From: Ruminococcus sp.
Lineage (GTDB): Bacteria > Bacillota > Clostridia > Oscillospirales > Ruminococcaceae
Direction: 5' to 3'
Length of the DNA stretch: 64,000 nucleotides
Assembly (NCBI GenBank): GCA_029055625.1
Contig: JAIDCY010000010.1
Span: 1 to 64,000, forward strand
Shown here: positions 50,566-59,993 of the stretch, one piece after another
Layout of the letters: every line of letters starts with the position of its first letter
Numbering within the stretch: the stretch's first letter is position 1
Translations under genes and position numbers: made by a program
Notes under the pieces: generated by a model
Seen by the model: the letters and a program-made list of their open reading frames with translations, nothing else
Databases searched by the model: none
Told to the model about the DNA's origin: nothing

Positions 50566-51429
50566 ATGGATAACATCATTGAGATAAGAAACTTACATTT
50601 CCGCTATGATGCTGACGGTGAAAGTAATACGCCGGAAGTACTTAAGGGTATAAATCTTGACATAAAAAAAGGCGAATTTGTAGCAATATTAGGTCATAAC
50701 GGTTCAGGGAAATCCACACTTGCGAAACATCTTAACGGCATACTCACTGCCACTTCCGGAACTGTCACGGTGGACGGTATAGACACTTCCGACGAATCTA
50801 AACTTTTTCAACTCCGCCAGCGTGCTGGTATGGTATTTCAGAATCCGGATAATCAGATTGTATCTTCTATAGTAGAAGAAGATGTAGCTTTTGCACTCGA
50901 AAATTTAGGCGTACCTTATCCGGAAATGCGGAAACGGGTTGACGACGCTTTAAAGACCGTAAATATGTACGATTACAGACTTCATTCACCTGCTCAGCTT
51001 TCCGGAGGGCAGAAACAAAGAGTAGCAATAGCCGGTATAATAGCAATGCGTCCGGAGTGCATCATACTTGACGAACCCACTGCCATGCTTGACCCACAAG
51101 GCAGAAAGGAAGTAATTTCAGCTATCCGGAAACTCAATCGGGAATACGGTATAACGATAATCCTGATAACTCACTATATGGACGAGGCTTCCGGTTGTGA
51201 CCGTGTTGTGGTAATGGATAAGGGGCGTATTATACTGGATGACATACCTGTAAAAGTTTTCTCACAGGTGGAGCTTTTGCGGAAAATCGGTCTTGACGTA
51301 CCACAGGTAACGGAATTGTGTTATAGTCTGAGGGGAGCAGGTCTTGACATCACACCGGAAATAATATCAGAAGAGGAATGCGTAAAGGCATTACTGAAAT
51401 TATTTAACGAAAAGGAGTATTTATTATGA
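50566..51429 (+). CDS. ecfA1: ECF transporter ATPase EcfA1
   Basis: A 287-residue ABC ATPase of energy-coupling-factor transporters. Walker A 'LGHNGSGKSTLAKHLNGIL', Q loop 'GMVFQNPDNQIVSSIVEEDVAF', signature 'LSGGQKQRVAIAGIIAM', Walker B 'CIILDEPTAMLDPQGRKEV', H switch 'LITHYMDEA'. The C-terminal region 'IGLDVPQVTELCYSLRGAGL' is typical of EcfA. It pairs with EcfA2 and EcfT to power vitamin or metal uptake through interchangeable S components; none is encoded in the window. Its stop overlaps the start of an LRR-dockerin gene that separates it from ecfA2. Confidence 0.95.
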   Translation: MDNIIEIRNLHFRYDADGESNTPEVLKGINLDIKKGEFVAILGHNGSGKSTLAKHLNGILTATSGTVTVDGIDTSDESKLFQLRQRAGMVFQNPDNQIVSSIVEEDVAFALENLGVPYPEMRKRVDDALKTVNMYDYRLHSPAQLSGGQKQRVAIAGIIAMRPECIILDEPTAMLDPQGRKEVISAIRKLNREYGITIILITHYMDEASGCDRVVVMDKGRIILDDIPVKVFSQVELLRKIGLDVPQVTELCYSLRGAGLDITPEIISEEECVKALLKLFNEKEYLL

Positions 51430-53324
51430 AAGTAAACAGAATTTTAGCAGGTATCATGGCAGTATGTGTAATGGGTACAGGCGTACCGTATTTTAACGCA
51501 GTAACGGAAAGCAAAACGGTAATAACTGCCGGTGCGGATTATGAAGACGGCTACGAGAAACCAAACTACACACAGGGGAAATATGAAGACACATTCATAT
51601 ACAGGAATTACGGTTCATATATCGAGGTTGCAAAATGTTATGAATACGAAAAAGAGGTTGTAATACCGGCGAAGATAGACGGCTTACCGGTAACGAGTAT
51701 CGGAGACAGTGCGTTTCGTGATTGTAATGTTTTAACATCTGTAAAAATTCCGGACAGTGTAACAAGTATAGGAGAAACGGCATTCTGTGATTGCCGGAGT
51801 TTGACATCAATAGAAATTCCCGACGGTGTAACCAGTATCGGAGAATCTGCATTTTTTCAATGTGAAAGTCTGACAGCGATAAAAATTCCGGATAGCGTGA
51901 AAAGTATAGGAGATATGGCATTTTATGGTTGTAGTGGTTTAACATCAATGGAAATTCCCGACAAGGTAACCAGTATCGGAGAAGGATTATTTTTTAATTG
52001 TTACGGTCTTACATACGTAAAACTTCCAGCAGGTATAAAATCTGTTGACAGTTTATTTACGGGTTGTACAAGTCTTAAATCGGTAAAAATTCCGTACGGT
52101 GTAACCAGTATAGGAGACATGGCATTCTGGGGTTGCGAGGTTCTGGAATCGGTAGAACTTCCGGAGAGTATAACAAGTATCGGCTATAGTGCATTTGCCG
52201 GTTGTATGGGGCTGGAATCGATAGAAATTCCGGATAGTGTGGAAAGTATCGGAGCAGATGCATTTAATGCTTGTACTGGGTTGACGTCGATAAATATTCC
52301 GGACGGTGTAACAAATATTGAATCATTTGTATTCAGGGGTTGTAGTGGTCTTACGTCGATAAATATTCCAGATAGTGTGCAAAGTATCGGAGATTATGCA
52401 TTTGATAGTTGCAGTGGTCTTACATCAATAAATATTCCCGACAGCGTAACAAGTATCGGAGACAGTGCATTTGTGAATTGTATTGGTCTTACGTCGATAA
52501 ATATTCCCGACAGCGTAACAAGTATCGGAAACAATGCATTTGAAAGTTGTAGCGGTCTTGCATCAATAAAATTGTCAGATAGTTTAACAAGTATCGGAGA
52601 CAGTGCATTTGTGAATTGTAATGGTCTTAAATCGATAGAACTTCCCGACAGTGTGGAAAGTATCGGAGCAGATGCGTTTAATGGTTGTAGCGGTCTTACA
52701 TCAATAAATATTCCCGACAGTGTAACAAGTATCGGGGAAAGTGCATTCAGTGGATGTAGTGGGGTAAAATCGGTAGATATTCCCGATAGTGTAACATATA
52801 TTGACTGGTATGCATTTTCCGGATGCAGTGGGTTGAAATCGGTAAAACTTTCCGGCAATTTAAAAAATATCGGCTACAGTGTGTTTGCAGGTTGTAGCGG
52901 TCTGGAAGCGGTGGAGATTCCCGAAAGCGTACAGAGTATCAGATTATATGCGTTTGATAAATGCGACAGTTTAAAGGAAATGACTTTTTTAAATCCCGAT
53001 TGTGATATTTATGATTCCCCGGTTGCGATAAGCGAGACGGTAACAATTTACGGTTATGAAAATTCCACCGCCCATAAATACGCTGAAAAATACGGCAGAA
53101 ATTTTGTAACACTGGGAAAAGCTCCGGAAAAAGAGGTCATAAAGGGCGATATGAACGGCGATAATAAAATAAGTATAGCCGATGCAGTAATTTTTCAGAA
53201 ATATATTGTAGGTAAAAGGTATCTTACAAATGAACAGTTTAAAAATGCGGACATCAACGGTGACGGCTATGTAGATTCTTTCGATATGGTTCTGATGAGA
53301 CGTATGATTATAGATAATAAGTAA
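51426..53324 (+). CDS. secreted BspA-type LRR protein with C-terminal type I dockerin
   Basis: A 632-residue secreted protein. The signal peptide (about 1-35) is followed by about 19 tandem 23-residue LRR_5 repeats (about 85-525) with the core I-P-D-S-V-x-S-I-G-x-x-A-F-x-x-C-x-x-L. A short capping domain comes next ('NPDCDIYDSPVAI...IYGYENSTAHKYAEKYGRNF'), typical of this family. The dockerin (about 570-632) has two calcium loops, GDMNGDNKISIAD and ADINGDGYVDSFD. It should dock on a cohesin and present an LRR adhesion surface. Its ATG overlaps the ecfA1 stop, and SD AAAGGAG lies in ecfA1. Nothing links it functionally to vitamin transport. Confidence 0.92.
   Translation: MKVNRILAGIMAVCVMGTGVPYFNAVTESKTVITAGADYEDGYEKPNYTQGKYEDTFIYRNYGSYIEVAKCYEYEKEVVIPAKIDGLPVTSIGDSAFRDCNVLTSVKIPDSVTSIGETAFCDCRSLTSIEIPDGVTSIGESAFFQCESLTAIKIPDSVKSIGDMAFYGCSGLTSMEIPDKVTSIGEGLFFNCYGLTYVKLPAGIKSVDSLFTGCTSLKSVKIPYGVTSIGDMAFWGCEVLESVELPESITSIGYSAFAGCMGLESIEIPDSVESIGADAFNACTGLTSINIPDGVTNIESFVFRGCSGLTSINIPDSVQSIGDYAFDSCSGLTSINIPDSVTSIGDSAFVNCIGLTSINIPDSVTSIGNNAFESCSGLASIKLSDSLTSIGDSAFVNCNGLKSIELPDSVESIGADAFNGCSGLTSINIPDSVTSIGESAFSGCSGVKSVDIPDSVTYIDWYAFSGCSGLKSVKLSGNLKNIGYSVFAGCSGLEAVEIPESVQSIRLYAFDKCDSLKEMTFLNPDCDIYDSPVAISETVTIYGYENSTAHKYAEKYGRNFVTLGKAPEKEVIKGDMNGDNKISIADAVIFQKYIVGKRYLTNEQFKNADINGDGYVDSFDMVLMRRMIIDNK
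51690..52990 (+). repeat. about 19 tandem 69-bp coding repeats
   Basis: The LRR units are repeated at DNA level with period 69 bp, marked by recurring ATTCC(G/C)GA(C/T)AG and AGTATCGGAGA. The central units (about 52270-52740) are the most alike, pointing to recent duplication or gene conversion. Confidence 0.88.
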
Positions 53325-53339
53325 AAAAGGAGTGATAAA

Positions 53340-54206
53340 ATGGCAGTCCTGAAAACTGAAGAACTTACTTATATATACAGTCAGGGTACGCCGTTTGAAA
53401 AAGTTGCGGTAGACCGTGTAAACCTTGAAATAAACGAGGGCGAAATAATCGGAATAATGGGACATACAGGTTCAGGGAAGTCTACACTGATACAGCATTT
53501 CAACGGCTTACTGAAAGCGACATCGGGAAAGATATATCTTGACGGTAAAGACATATGGTCGGATAAATCGGAAATACGTTCGGTACGCTTCAGGGTAGGG
53601 TTAGTCTTTCAGTATCCGGAGTATCAGATTTTTGAGGAGACCGTATATAAAGATATAGCATTCGGGTGCAGGAATATGGGTCTCGACGATAAGGAAATAA
53701 AACGCCGTGTAACAGAAACCGCATACGATACAGGGCTTCCGGAGGAAATACTTAATAAGTCGCCGTTTGAACTGTCAGGCGGTCAGAAAAGACGGGTTGC
53801 AATAGCCGGAGTTATGGCAATGCATCCCCGTGTACTCATTCTTGACGAACCTTCCGCCGGTCTTGACCCTATGGGGCGTGACAGAATTTTCGACTGTATC
53901 AGAAACTATCACAGGAAGACCGGTAATACAATACTGATAGTATCGCACAGTATGGAGGATATAGCAAAATTTGCCGACAGAATACTTGTCATGAATAACG
54001 GCGGAGTGTTCTGTTTCGACAAAACGGAGAAAGTCTTTTCACGGGCGGAAGAAATTTCACGTATCGGGCTTGACGTACCGCAGATAACAAAAGTTTTTAT
54101 GGAACTTAAAAAGCATGGTCTTGATTTTGACAGGGAAATATATACTGTCGAATATGCAAGGGAAGTAATAGTAAAAAAATTAAAAGAAAGGAGGATTATA
54201 TGCTGA
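53340..54206 (+). CDS. ecfA2: ECF transporter ATPase EcfA2
   Basis: A 288-residue ABC ATPase. Walker A 'MGHTGSGKSTLIQHFNGLL', Q loop 'GLVFQYPEYQIFEETVYKDIAFG' (the YPEYQLFEET block marks EcfA2), signature 'LSGGQKRRVAIAGVMAM', Walker B 'VLILDEPSAGLDPMGRDRI', H loop 'IVSHSMEDIAKFADR'. It follows the LRR-dockerin gene by 15 nt with SD AAAGGAGTG and overlaps ecfT by 7 nt. Confidence 0.95.
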   Translation: MAVLKTEELTYIYSQGTPFEKVAVDRVNLEINEGEIIGIMGHTGSGKSTLIQHFNGLLKATSGKIYLDGKDIWSDKSEIRSVRFRVGLVFQYPEYQIFEETVYKDIAFGCRNMGLDDKEIKRRVTETAYDTGLPEEILNKSPFELSGGQKRRVAIAGVMAMHPRVLILDEPSAGLDPMGRDRIFDCIRNYHRKTGNTILIVSHSMEDIAKFADRILVMNNGGVFCFDKTEKVFSRAEEISRIGLDVPQITKVFMELKKHGLDFDREIYTVEYAREVIVKKLKERRIIC

Positions 54207-55003
54207 AAGATATTACAATAGGTCAGTATTTCCCGATAGACAGCGTTATACATCGGCTTGACCCCCGGTTTAAGATAGTCATTACGTTAATATTTATCGT
54301 GATGCTTTTTACCGGTGATTCCGTAATATGTATGGGTATAAGCACGGTATATACAATAATAGCGGTAATTCTTTCGAGGATAAAATTAAAAATGTTCGTG
54401 AAAAGTATCAGACCGCTGATGCCGTTTCTTATTATCACGGCTTTACTTAATCTGCTGTTCGTCAGCGACGGTGACGTATATTTTCACTGGAAATTTATTA
54501 AAATAACATCCGACGGCGTAAACGTCAGCGTATTTATGATAATCCGTATCGTACTTCTTATAGCAGGCAGTTCTCTGCTCACGTATACCACATCACCGAT
54601 AACTCTGACAGATGCTGTCGAAAGACTTCTTATACCGTTGAAGAGGTTTAAATTTCCGGTACATGAACTTGCAATGATGATGTCGATTGCGTTACGGTTT
54701 ATACCTACTCTGATTGAGGAAACGGACAAGATAATTTCCGCACAAAAGGCAAGAGGTGCGGAGATAGATACGGGAAGTCTGAAGAACAGGGCGAAAAATA
54801 TGGTATCCATACTGATACCGCTTTTTGTATCAGCGTTCCGGCGTGCCGATGAACTCGCCACCGCTATGGAATGCAGATGTTATAACGGCGGAGAGGGAAG
54901 AACACGTCTGCGACAGTTGAAATCTGCTACAAGGGATTATATCGCACTTTCGGTAACAGTCATTTTTTTCGTATGCGTAATAATTTTAAATATATTTATT
55001 TGA
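54200..55003 (+). CDS. ecfT: ECF transporter transmembrane component EcfT
   Basis: A 267-residue membrane coupling subunit with about six helices. It starts 'DITIGQYFPIDSVIHRLDPRFKIVITLIFIVMLF', the family N-terminus. The two ATPase-coupling Ala-Arg-Gly-type motifs are 'SAQKARGAEI' (about 181-190) and 'ATAMECRCYNGGEGRTRL' (about 220-237), the second with M-E-C-R in place of the commoner M-x-x-R. SD AAAGGAGG lies in ecfA2. This completes a group II energizing module. Confidence 0.94.
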   Translation: MLKDITIGQYFPIDSVIHRLDPRFKIVITLIFIVMLFTGDSVICMGISTVYTIIAVILSRIKLKMFVKSIRPLMPFLIITALLNLLFVSDGDVYFHWKFIKITSDGVNVSVFMIIRIVLLIAGSSLLTYTTSPITLTDAVERLLIPLKRFKFPVHELAMMMSIALRFIPTLIEETDKIISAQKARGAEIDTGSLKNRAKNMVSILIPLFVSAFRRADELATAMECRCYNGGEGRTRLRQLKSATRDYIALSVTVIFFVCVIILNIFI

Positions 55004-55014
55004 GGTAAACAGAC

Positions 55015-58000
55015 ATGGAAGATAATAAAACTATCAGAAAAAGCGGTCTGAATAAAATAATTCAGATTATCGGAAATAACAGATTAATAAAATTTCTATA
55101 CAACAAGGGAATATTATGTTTTCTGCTGTCATTTATGATACCTTCGGGGATAATGCTTTATGCGTTTTATTACATTAAAATACATCCGTTCGGTGACAGA
55201 CAGATGTTAGTAGTAGACCTATGGCATCAGTACTATCCGTTTTTCCGGGTAGAGCGTGAAAAACTAATGAACGGCGATTCTTTTCTTTACTCGTGGCAGA
55301 ACGGTATGGGTACTAATTTTCTTTCACTGATTTCTTACTATGCAAGCAGTCCGTTAAACTGGCTGTCGGTATTCTTCAGTGACGACAATGTAAGAGATGC
55401 TTTAACTTACATACTTATCGCAAAGATAGGTTTCAGCGGAGCATTTTTCAGTTGTTTTCTGCGATATACTTACAGACAGAAAAATTTTTCCGTGTGTATG
55501 TTTTCAACAATGTTTGCGTTGTGTAGTTATATGTTAGGTTATTACTGGAATGTAATGTGGTTTGATACAATAGCACTGTTTCCGCTTGTGATGACCGGTA
55601 TAATCGCAATATGCCGTGAGGGTAAATGGAAACTGTTTACCGTATCGCTCGGACTGTCGTTAATATCGAGTTACTATATAGGATATTTTACGTGTATATT
55701 CTGCGTGTTCATGTTTGCCGGAGCAGGTATAATTGAACCGAAAGGAATAAAAGATTTTTTCATGAAATTGCTGATTATGATACGTTCTTCTGTACTGGGA
55801 ATAGCGTTGTCGGCGTTTCTGATTTTACCGGCATACTTCGGGTTAAAACTCACACACAGTGCGGATAATTCTTTCCCGAAAGATACGGTATTCTACGAAA
55901 AATGGACGGATATTTTAAAAAATCTGTTATCATTCAGTGAACCGGTCAAAATTGAGGGACTTCCTAATTTTGCGTGTGGTATGTTAGCGATACTGCTTTT
56001 CGGAGTATTCATATTTTCAAACGGTATAAAGATACGTGAAAAAATATCGGTACTTGTAATGCTTGCGGTAATCGTGGTAAGCTGTAATCTGAACAAGTTA
56101 AATTATATATGGCACGGCTTCCACTTCACAAACCAGATACCGTATAGGTTTGCGTTTATATTCTGTGCGGTACTTATTGCGTCGGCGTTCAGGGCGTATG
56201 ACGTAATAATGAAAAAAGGCATAACAATATATCAGTTTATACTTCTGATAGTCGCACCGACTGCGTTTTTCTATCTGCATTACTACGAGATACCGAAAAA
56301 TTTCCCGATAAGTCCGACAAACAGGATAATTTTACTTATAGTTTCCGGTGTAACTCTCGCACTCGTGATACTTTCCGCCGTACTCAAAAACAGAAAATAT
56401 AACATTATTTTCGTACCGGTTTATGCGGTAGCGTGGGGAATATTCTTCATGATGTACTCGGAATCCGAAAAACGTATAAATCTTGAAGATATTTTCGATA
56501 CGGAAAAAACTGACTCTTTAATGGCATCGCTACTTGTGACTATCTTATATTTCATGATATTCGCACTTGTAAAGATAATAAATATAAAAAATCCTGCTCT
56601 GCGGAATACGGTTACCGGCGTGATGTTATCGTGCATACTTGGTTTTGAACTCGTTGTAAATTCCGTTATAGGAGTTCAGACCGTCAATACATCGAGTTAT
56701 ACAGGCTATCCGGATAAGAATACACAGGTACAGTCACTATTACACAGTATACGTCAGAACGACGACGAACTTTTCTACAGAACGGAAATGACTACTCCGT
56801 ATACTCTTAATGACAGTGCATTGTACGGTTATTACGGATTATCACAGTTTTCTTCTTCAGCGAATGTTTCGGTAACACGTCTTATGCGGAGAATGGGTCT
56901 TTACGCCTCGGAAGCCGGTAACAGATACTATTACAGAATGTCCACACCTGTTGTAAATTCACTGTTTGGTATAAAGTACATAATTTCAAAAGGTGGGGTA
57001 ATGCGTAGCGGTGAGATGTCGCACGAGATGTTGAAATCCGTTGACGGTTCATATTCGTATAAGAATAAATATCCGCTGTCGTTAGGTTACATGATGAACG
57101 AAGACATTCTTGAACTTGAAGACAAAAACGGTGCGAATCCGTTTGAATTTCAGAATACTGTAATGAAACTCGCTACAGGTGTACAGAATCCATGTTTTAC
57201 CGCCCAGCCTGTCGCACTGGTAGACTATAATAATATGAACGTCAAGAAAAGCGGATACGGTAACTATTCTTTCACAAAGGATAATGAAAATCTTTCCGCA
57301 AGTTCTATCTACAGTTACGACGGCGTGGATGGTGCATATCTTTACGGATACGCTACAAATGGTGGTTGCGATAAGGTAACGGTAAAAGAGGAAGGAAGTA
57401 TTATCGACAGCGATATTGAAATTGAAGATTACCCGATAGTGTTTCCTATGGGTAACGGTCAGGGTGGCACTACCGTTGACGTTGAAATATCGGCAAAAAA
57501 AGATAATAAATCAGGAAGTTATAATTTAATGGTATACGCTCTTAAACAGTCGGCATTTGAAGAGGCATACGAGAAACTCGCCGACGAACAGTTAAAAATA
57601 ACATCTTTCCGTGATAATAAAATATCCGGTGAAATAGATGTCATTCAGGACGGTATATTATTTTTGTCAATGCCTTATGAAAAGGGCTGGACGGTATACG
57701 TTGACGGTGAAAAATCGGAAACTATGCCGGTACTCCACGCAATGACAGGTACAAGAGTATCCGCCGGACATCATACGATAACACTTAAATATGTGCCGGA
57801 AGGTTTTGTTACAGGCGTTACGGTATCCGGAAGTGCTGTACTGATTTTTATTGTAATAGCGTTTCTTGATTTAAGAAAAAAACGTCGCAGAAAAGAAGTA
57901 CCGGATATTACCGCCGGAGTTATACAGGAATTTATTACAGAAAAAGAAGTTACCGGAAAGGAGATTGAAAAAAATGCGGAATCTGAAAGTAATGACGGCA

Positions 58001-58068
58001 TACAGGGGGACGAATTACCACGGCTACCAGATACAGAACAATGCACTGACGATACAAGCGATACTTGA
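55015..58068 (+). CDS. YfhO family membrane protein (GT-C fold)
   Basis: A 1017-residue protein with a dozen or more membrane helices in residues 25-560 and a large extracellular domain (about 560-935), then a final helix (about 940-962) and a charged cytoplasmic tail. The N-terminal 'GDRQMLVVDLWHQYYPFF' with acidic residues, and 'SWQNGMGTNFLSLISYYASSPLNWLSVFF', are the YfhO signatures. The extracellular 'YEKGWTVYVDGEKSE...AGHHTITLKYVPEGF' block is also typical. Members glycosylate lipoteichoic acid or related polymers using lipid-linked sugars. It follows ecfT by 11 nt. Its last 32 codons lie inside truA. Confidence 0.92.
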   Translation: MEDNKTIRKSGLNKIIQIIGNNRLIKFLYNKGILCFLLSFMIPSGIMLYAFYYIKIHPFGDRQMLVVDLWHQYYPFFRVEREKLMNGDSFLYSWQNGMGTNFLSLISYYASSPLNWLSVFFSDDNVRDALTYILIAKIGFSGAFFSCFLRYTYRQKNFSVCMFSTMFALCSYMLGYYWNVMWFDTIALFPLVMTGIIAICREGKWKLFTVSLGLSLISSYYIGYFTCIFCVFMFAGAGIIEPKGIKDFFMKLLIMIRSSVLGIALSAFLILPAYFGLKLTHSADNSFPKDTVFYEKWTDILKNLLSFSEPVKIEGLPNFACGMLAILLFGVFIFSNGIKIREKISVLVMLAVIVVSCNLNKLNYIWHGFHFTNQIPYRFAFIFCAVLIASAFRAYDVIMKKGITIYQFILLIVAPTAFFYLHYYEIPKNFPISPTNRIILLIVSGVTLALVILSAVLKNRKYNIIFVPVYAVAWGIFFMMYSESEKRINLEDIFDTEKTDSLMASLLVTILYFMIFALVKIINIKNPALRNTVTGVMLSCILGFELVVNSVIGVQTVNTSSYTGYPDKNTQVQSLLHSIRQNDDELFYRTEMTTPYTLNDSALYGYYGLSQFSSSANVSVTRLMRRMGLYASEAGNRYYYRMSTPVVNSLFGIKYIISKGGVMRSGEMSHEMLKSVDGSYSYKNKYPLSLGYMMNEDILELEDKNGANPFEFQNTVMKLATGVQNPCFTAQPVALVDYNNMNVKKSGYGNYSFTKDNENLSASSIYSYDGVDGAYLYGYATNGGCDKVTVKEEGSIIDSDIEIEDYPIVFPMGNGQGGTTVDVEISAKKDNKSGSYNLMVYALKQSAFEEAYEKLADEQLKITSFRDNKISGEIDVIQDGILFLSMPYEKGWTVYVDGEKSETMPVLHAMTGTRVSAGHHTITLKYVPEGFVTGVTVSGSAVLIFIVIAFLDLRKKRRRKEVPDITAGVIQEFITEKEVTGKEIEKNAESESNDGIQGDELPRLPDTEQCTDDTSDT

Positions 58069-58729
58069 AAGATGCGTTTCAAAGGTACTGAATCAGAATG
58101 TAAGTATAACAGGCTGTTCACGTACCGACACCGGCGTACACGCTAACCGGTTCTGCTTTAACGTCCATACAGACAGTAAAATAAAGACGCTCGGATTTGT
58201 ACGGGGTGTCAACGGTGAACTTCCGGACGATATATCAATTTTGTCATGCGAGGACGTACCGCCGGAATTTCACGCAAGATTTGACTGTAAGGGCAAGGAA
58301 TATATTTATAAGATACATTGCAGTGAATCTAAAAATCCTTTCGCAACTGATCTGATGTTTCATTACAGGCGGAAATTAAATCTTGATGCTATGAAAAAAG
58401 CGTCCGCCTACTTTGTAGGTACTCATGACTTCTCAAGTTTTTGTGCAGACTGTACTAATATTTCCACAACCATACGCACTATTTATTCTCTTGAAATAGA
58501 AAATTATGTAGATACGGTGATAATACTTGTAAAAGGCGACGGTTTTCTGTATAATATGATTAGGATTATTGTAGGGACGCTCCTTGACGTAAGCGAGGGA
58601 CGAATTTCACCCGACAGTATACCTGAAATCATATCGGCACATGACCGCCTCAGAGCAGGCAGAACAGCTATGGCACACGGTCTGTATCTGAACAGGGTTT
58701 TTTATGACGAAAAGGATTTATTTGTGTAG
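57974..58729 (+). CDS. truA: tRNA pseudouridine(38-40) synthase TruA
   Basis: A 251-residue TruA acting on the anticodon stem-loop. The N-terminus 'NLKVMTAYRGTNYHGYQIQNNALTIQAILE' matches the family (normally AYDGT). Catalytic Asp52 is in 'GCSRTDTGVHA'. 'FHARFDCKGKEYIYKI' and 'GDGFLYNMIRIIVGTLLDV' follow. ATG 57974 is preceded by GGAAAGGAG 10 nt upstream; a TTG 9 nt earlier is too close to the SD. It overlaps the end of yfhO by 95 nt in another frame, and the conserved TruA start lies within the overlap. Confidence 0.95.
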   Translation: MRNLKVMTAYRGTNYHGYQIQNNALTIQAILERCVSKVLNQNVSITGCSRTDTGVHANRFCFNVHTDSKIKTLGFVRGVNGELPDDISILSCEDVPPEFHARFDCKGKEYIYKIHCSESKNPFATDLMFHYRRKLNLDAMKKASAYFVGTHDFSSFCADCTNISTTIRTIYSLEIENYVDTVIILVKGDGFLYNMIRIIVGTLLDVSEGRISPDSIPEIISAHDRLRAGRTAMAHGLYLNRVFYDEKDLFV

Positions 58730-58762
58730 AAACAGAAGATTTTTTCAGAGAGGTGATAAATA

Positions 58763-59929
58763 TTGTCGCTTTATGACGAAAATGATATTGTAGAAATCAA
58801 GAATCACGAAAACAGAAAGAAAAAAATCACAAAATTTTTAATATTTATTGTTATCGCCGGAATAGCAGGGGGTCTGTATTTCACAAAGGATATGTGGTAT
58901 GATAAAATACGGGGTATCGGCAGGCAGTATAATACTATAATAAATACCGGTATTCTTGCGGAGGGTAATTTTCCGGTTGAAATGAACGGTGAATATAATT
59001 ATCAGCTCCGGCAGACACAGAATAACTTTATTATTCTTAGCGATATACATATATTTTTTTATAATACTAACGGTAATCTGATACATCGCCGACAGCATAC
59101 ATATACTAATGCGATACTACAGGCGGAAAACGGTAAGGCACTGATATATGAAAACGGTGGTGATGATTTCTGTATAGAGGATGCGGACGGTATCATATAT
59201 CAGAAAAATTTCAGTAATAATATAATGTTCGCCCGGATAAGTCACGAAGGTTATACGGCAGTTGTCACAACTTCTGAAAATTATGACTGTGAAATAATTG
59301 TATTCGATAATAAGGGAAATGTTATCTATGAAAGAAAATGTATGGAACACGTGAGCGATATAAGCTTCATAAATCAGAGCGGTGGGTGCGTAGTCAGCTA
59401 TATGATGGCGGAAAACGGTTCACTCACAACGGCGGTACAGCAGATAGATTTTTCAGAAAGTCATGAAAAATGGACTTCTCCTGGTATAGATACCGCCGGT
59501 CTTGAGGTTTACGGCTACAGTGACGGTGCTTTTGTACTCGGTATAGATGCGTGCGGTTACGTAAACGGAAGCGGTCAGATAAGTTCTTATTATCGTTATG
59601 ACGGTGATTTACAAGGCGGGTCAAGCGTTGACGGTATGTCAGCAGTAATAATAAATAATGATGACCGCCGGAAGTATGTAATGGCACTCTTTAACGGTAA
59701 CAGTTCCGAACCCCTTATAATTGATTTGGGACAGGAAGCAGTTGACGTTACAGTATATGATAATCTTGCTTATGTTATGTGCAAGGAGGAGTTGAGAGCT
59801 TATGACTTTACCGGTGAAATGCGTTCAAAGGCATCAGTAAGCGATTCCTATTCCGGATTCGTGAGGAGTAAAGATTATATTTTCCTTAAAGGTTACAATA
59901 AAGTCGACAGAATAGATTACGAAAGCTGA
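58763..59929 (+). CDS. membrane-anchored protein, DUF5711-like
   Basis: A 388-residue protein with a short cytoplasmic N-terminus, one membrane helix (about 24-41) and an extracellular region built of repeated short strands ('IIFNTNGNLI', 'IIVFDNKGNVIYERK', 'LRAYDFTGEM'-type), probably a beta-propeller. It resembles DUF5711 proteins of Clostridia, which often lie beside CvpA-like genes, as here. TTG start after GAGAGGTGA. Function unknown. Confidence 0.7.
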   Translation: MSLYDENDIVEIKNHENRKKKITKFLIFIVIAGIAGGLYFTKDMWYDKIRGIGRQYNTIINTGILAEGNFPVEMNGEYNYQLRQTQNNFIILSDIHIFFYNTNGNLIHRRQHTYTNAILQAENGKALIYENGGDDFCIEDADGIIYQKNFSNNIMFARISHEGYTAVVTTSENYDCEIIVFDNKGNVIYERKCMEHVSDISFINQSGGCVVSYMMAENGSLTTAVQQIDFSESHEKWTSPGIDTAGLEVYGYSDGAFVLGIDACGYVNGSGQISSYYRYDGDLQGGSSVDGMSAVIINNDDRRKYVMALFNGNSSEPLIIDLGQEAVDVTVYDNLAYVMCKEELRAYDFTGEMRSKASVSDSYSGFVRSKDYIFLKGYNKVDRIDYES

Positions 59930-59945
59930 CAGATTAAGATTACTG

Positions 59946-59993
59946 AAAGGAGGTCAGAGCATATAAGTATATAAATACTTTATGTGAAATAAA
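59946..59993 (+). promoter_or_regulatory. SD separated from start by a hairpin, before the CvpA-like gene
   Basis: AAAGGAGG (59946-59953) is 40 nt from ATG 59994. Between them lies an AT-rich hairpin (59960-59984): CATA-T-AAGTAT, loop ATAA, ATACTTTATG. Folding it out would leave about 15 nt between SD and ATG. An in-frame TGA three codons before the ATG excludes an earlier start. Confidence 0.5.

Noticed and set aside
52394-52858. 154-codon minus-strand frame with repeated LSGIFIDVRPLQ-like units
   Set aside because: The apparent repeat protein is only the complement of the 69-bp LRR repeats of the plus-strand dockerin gene.
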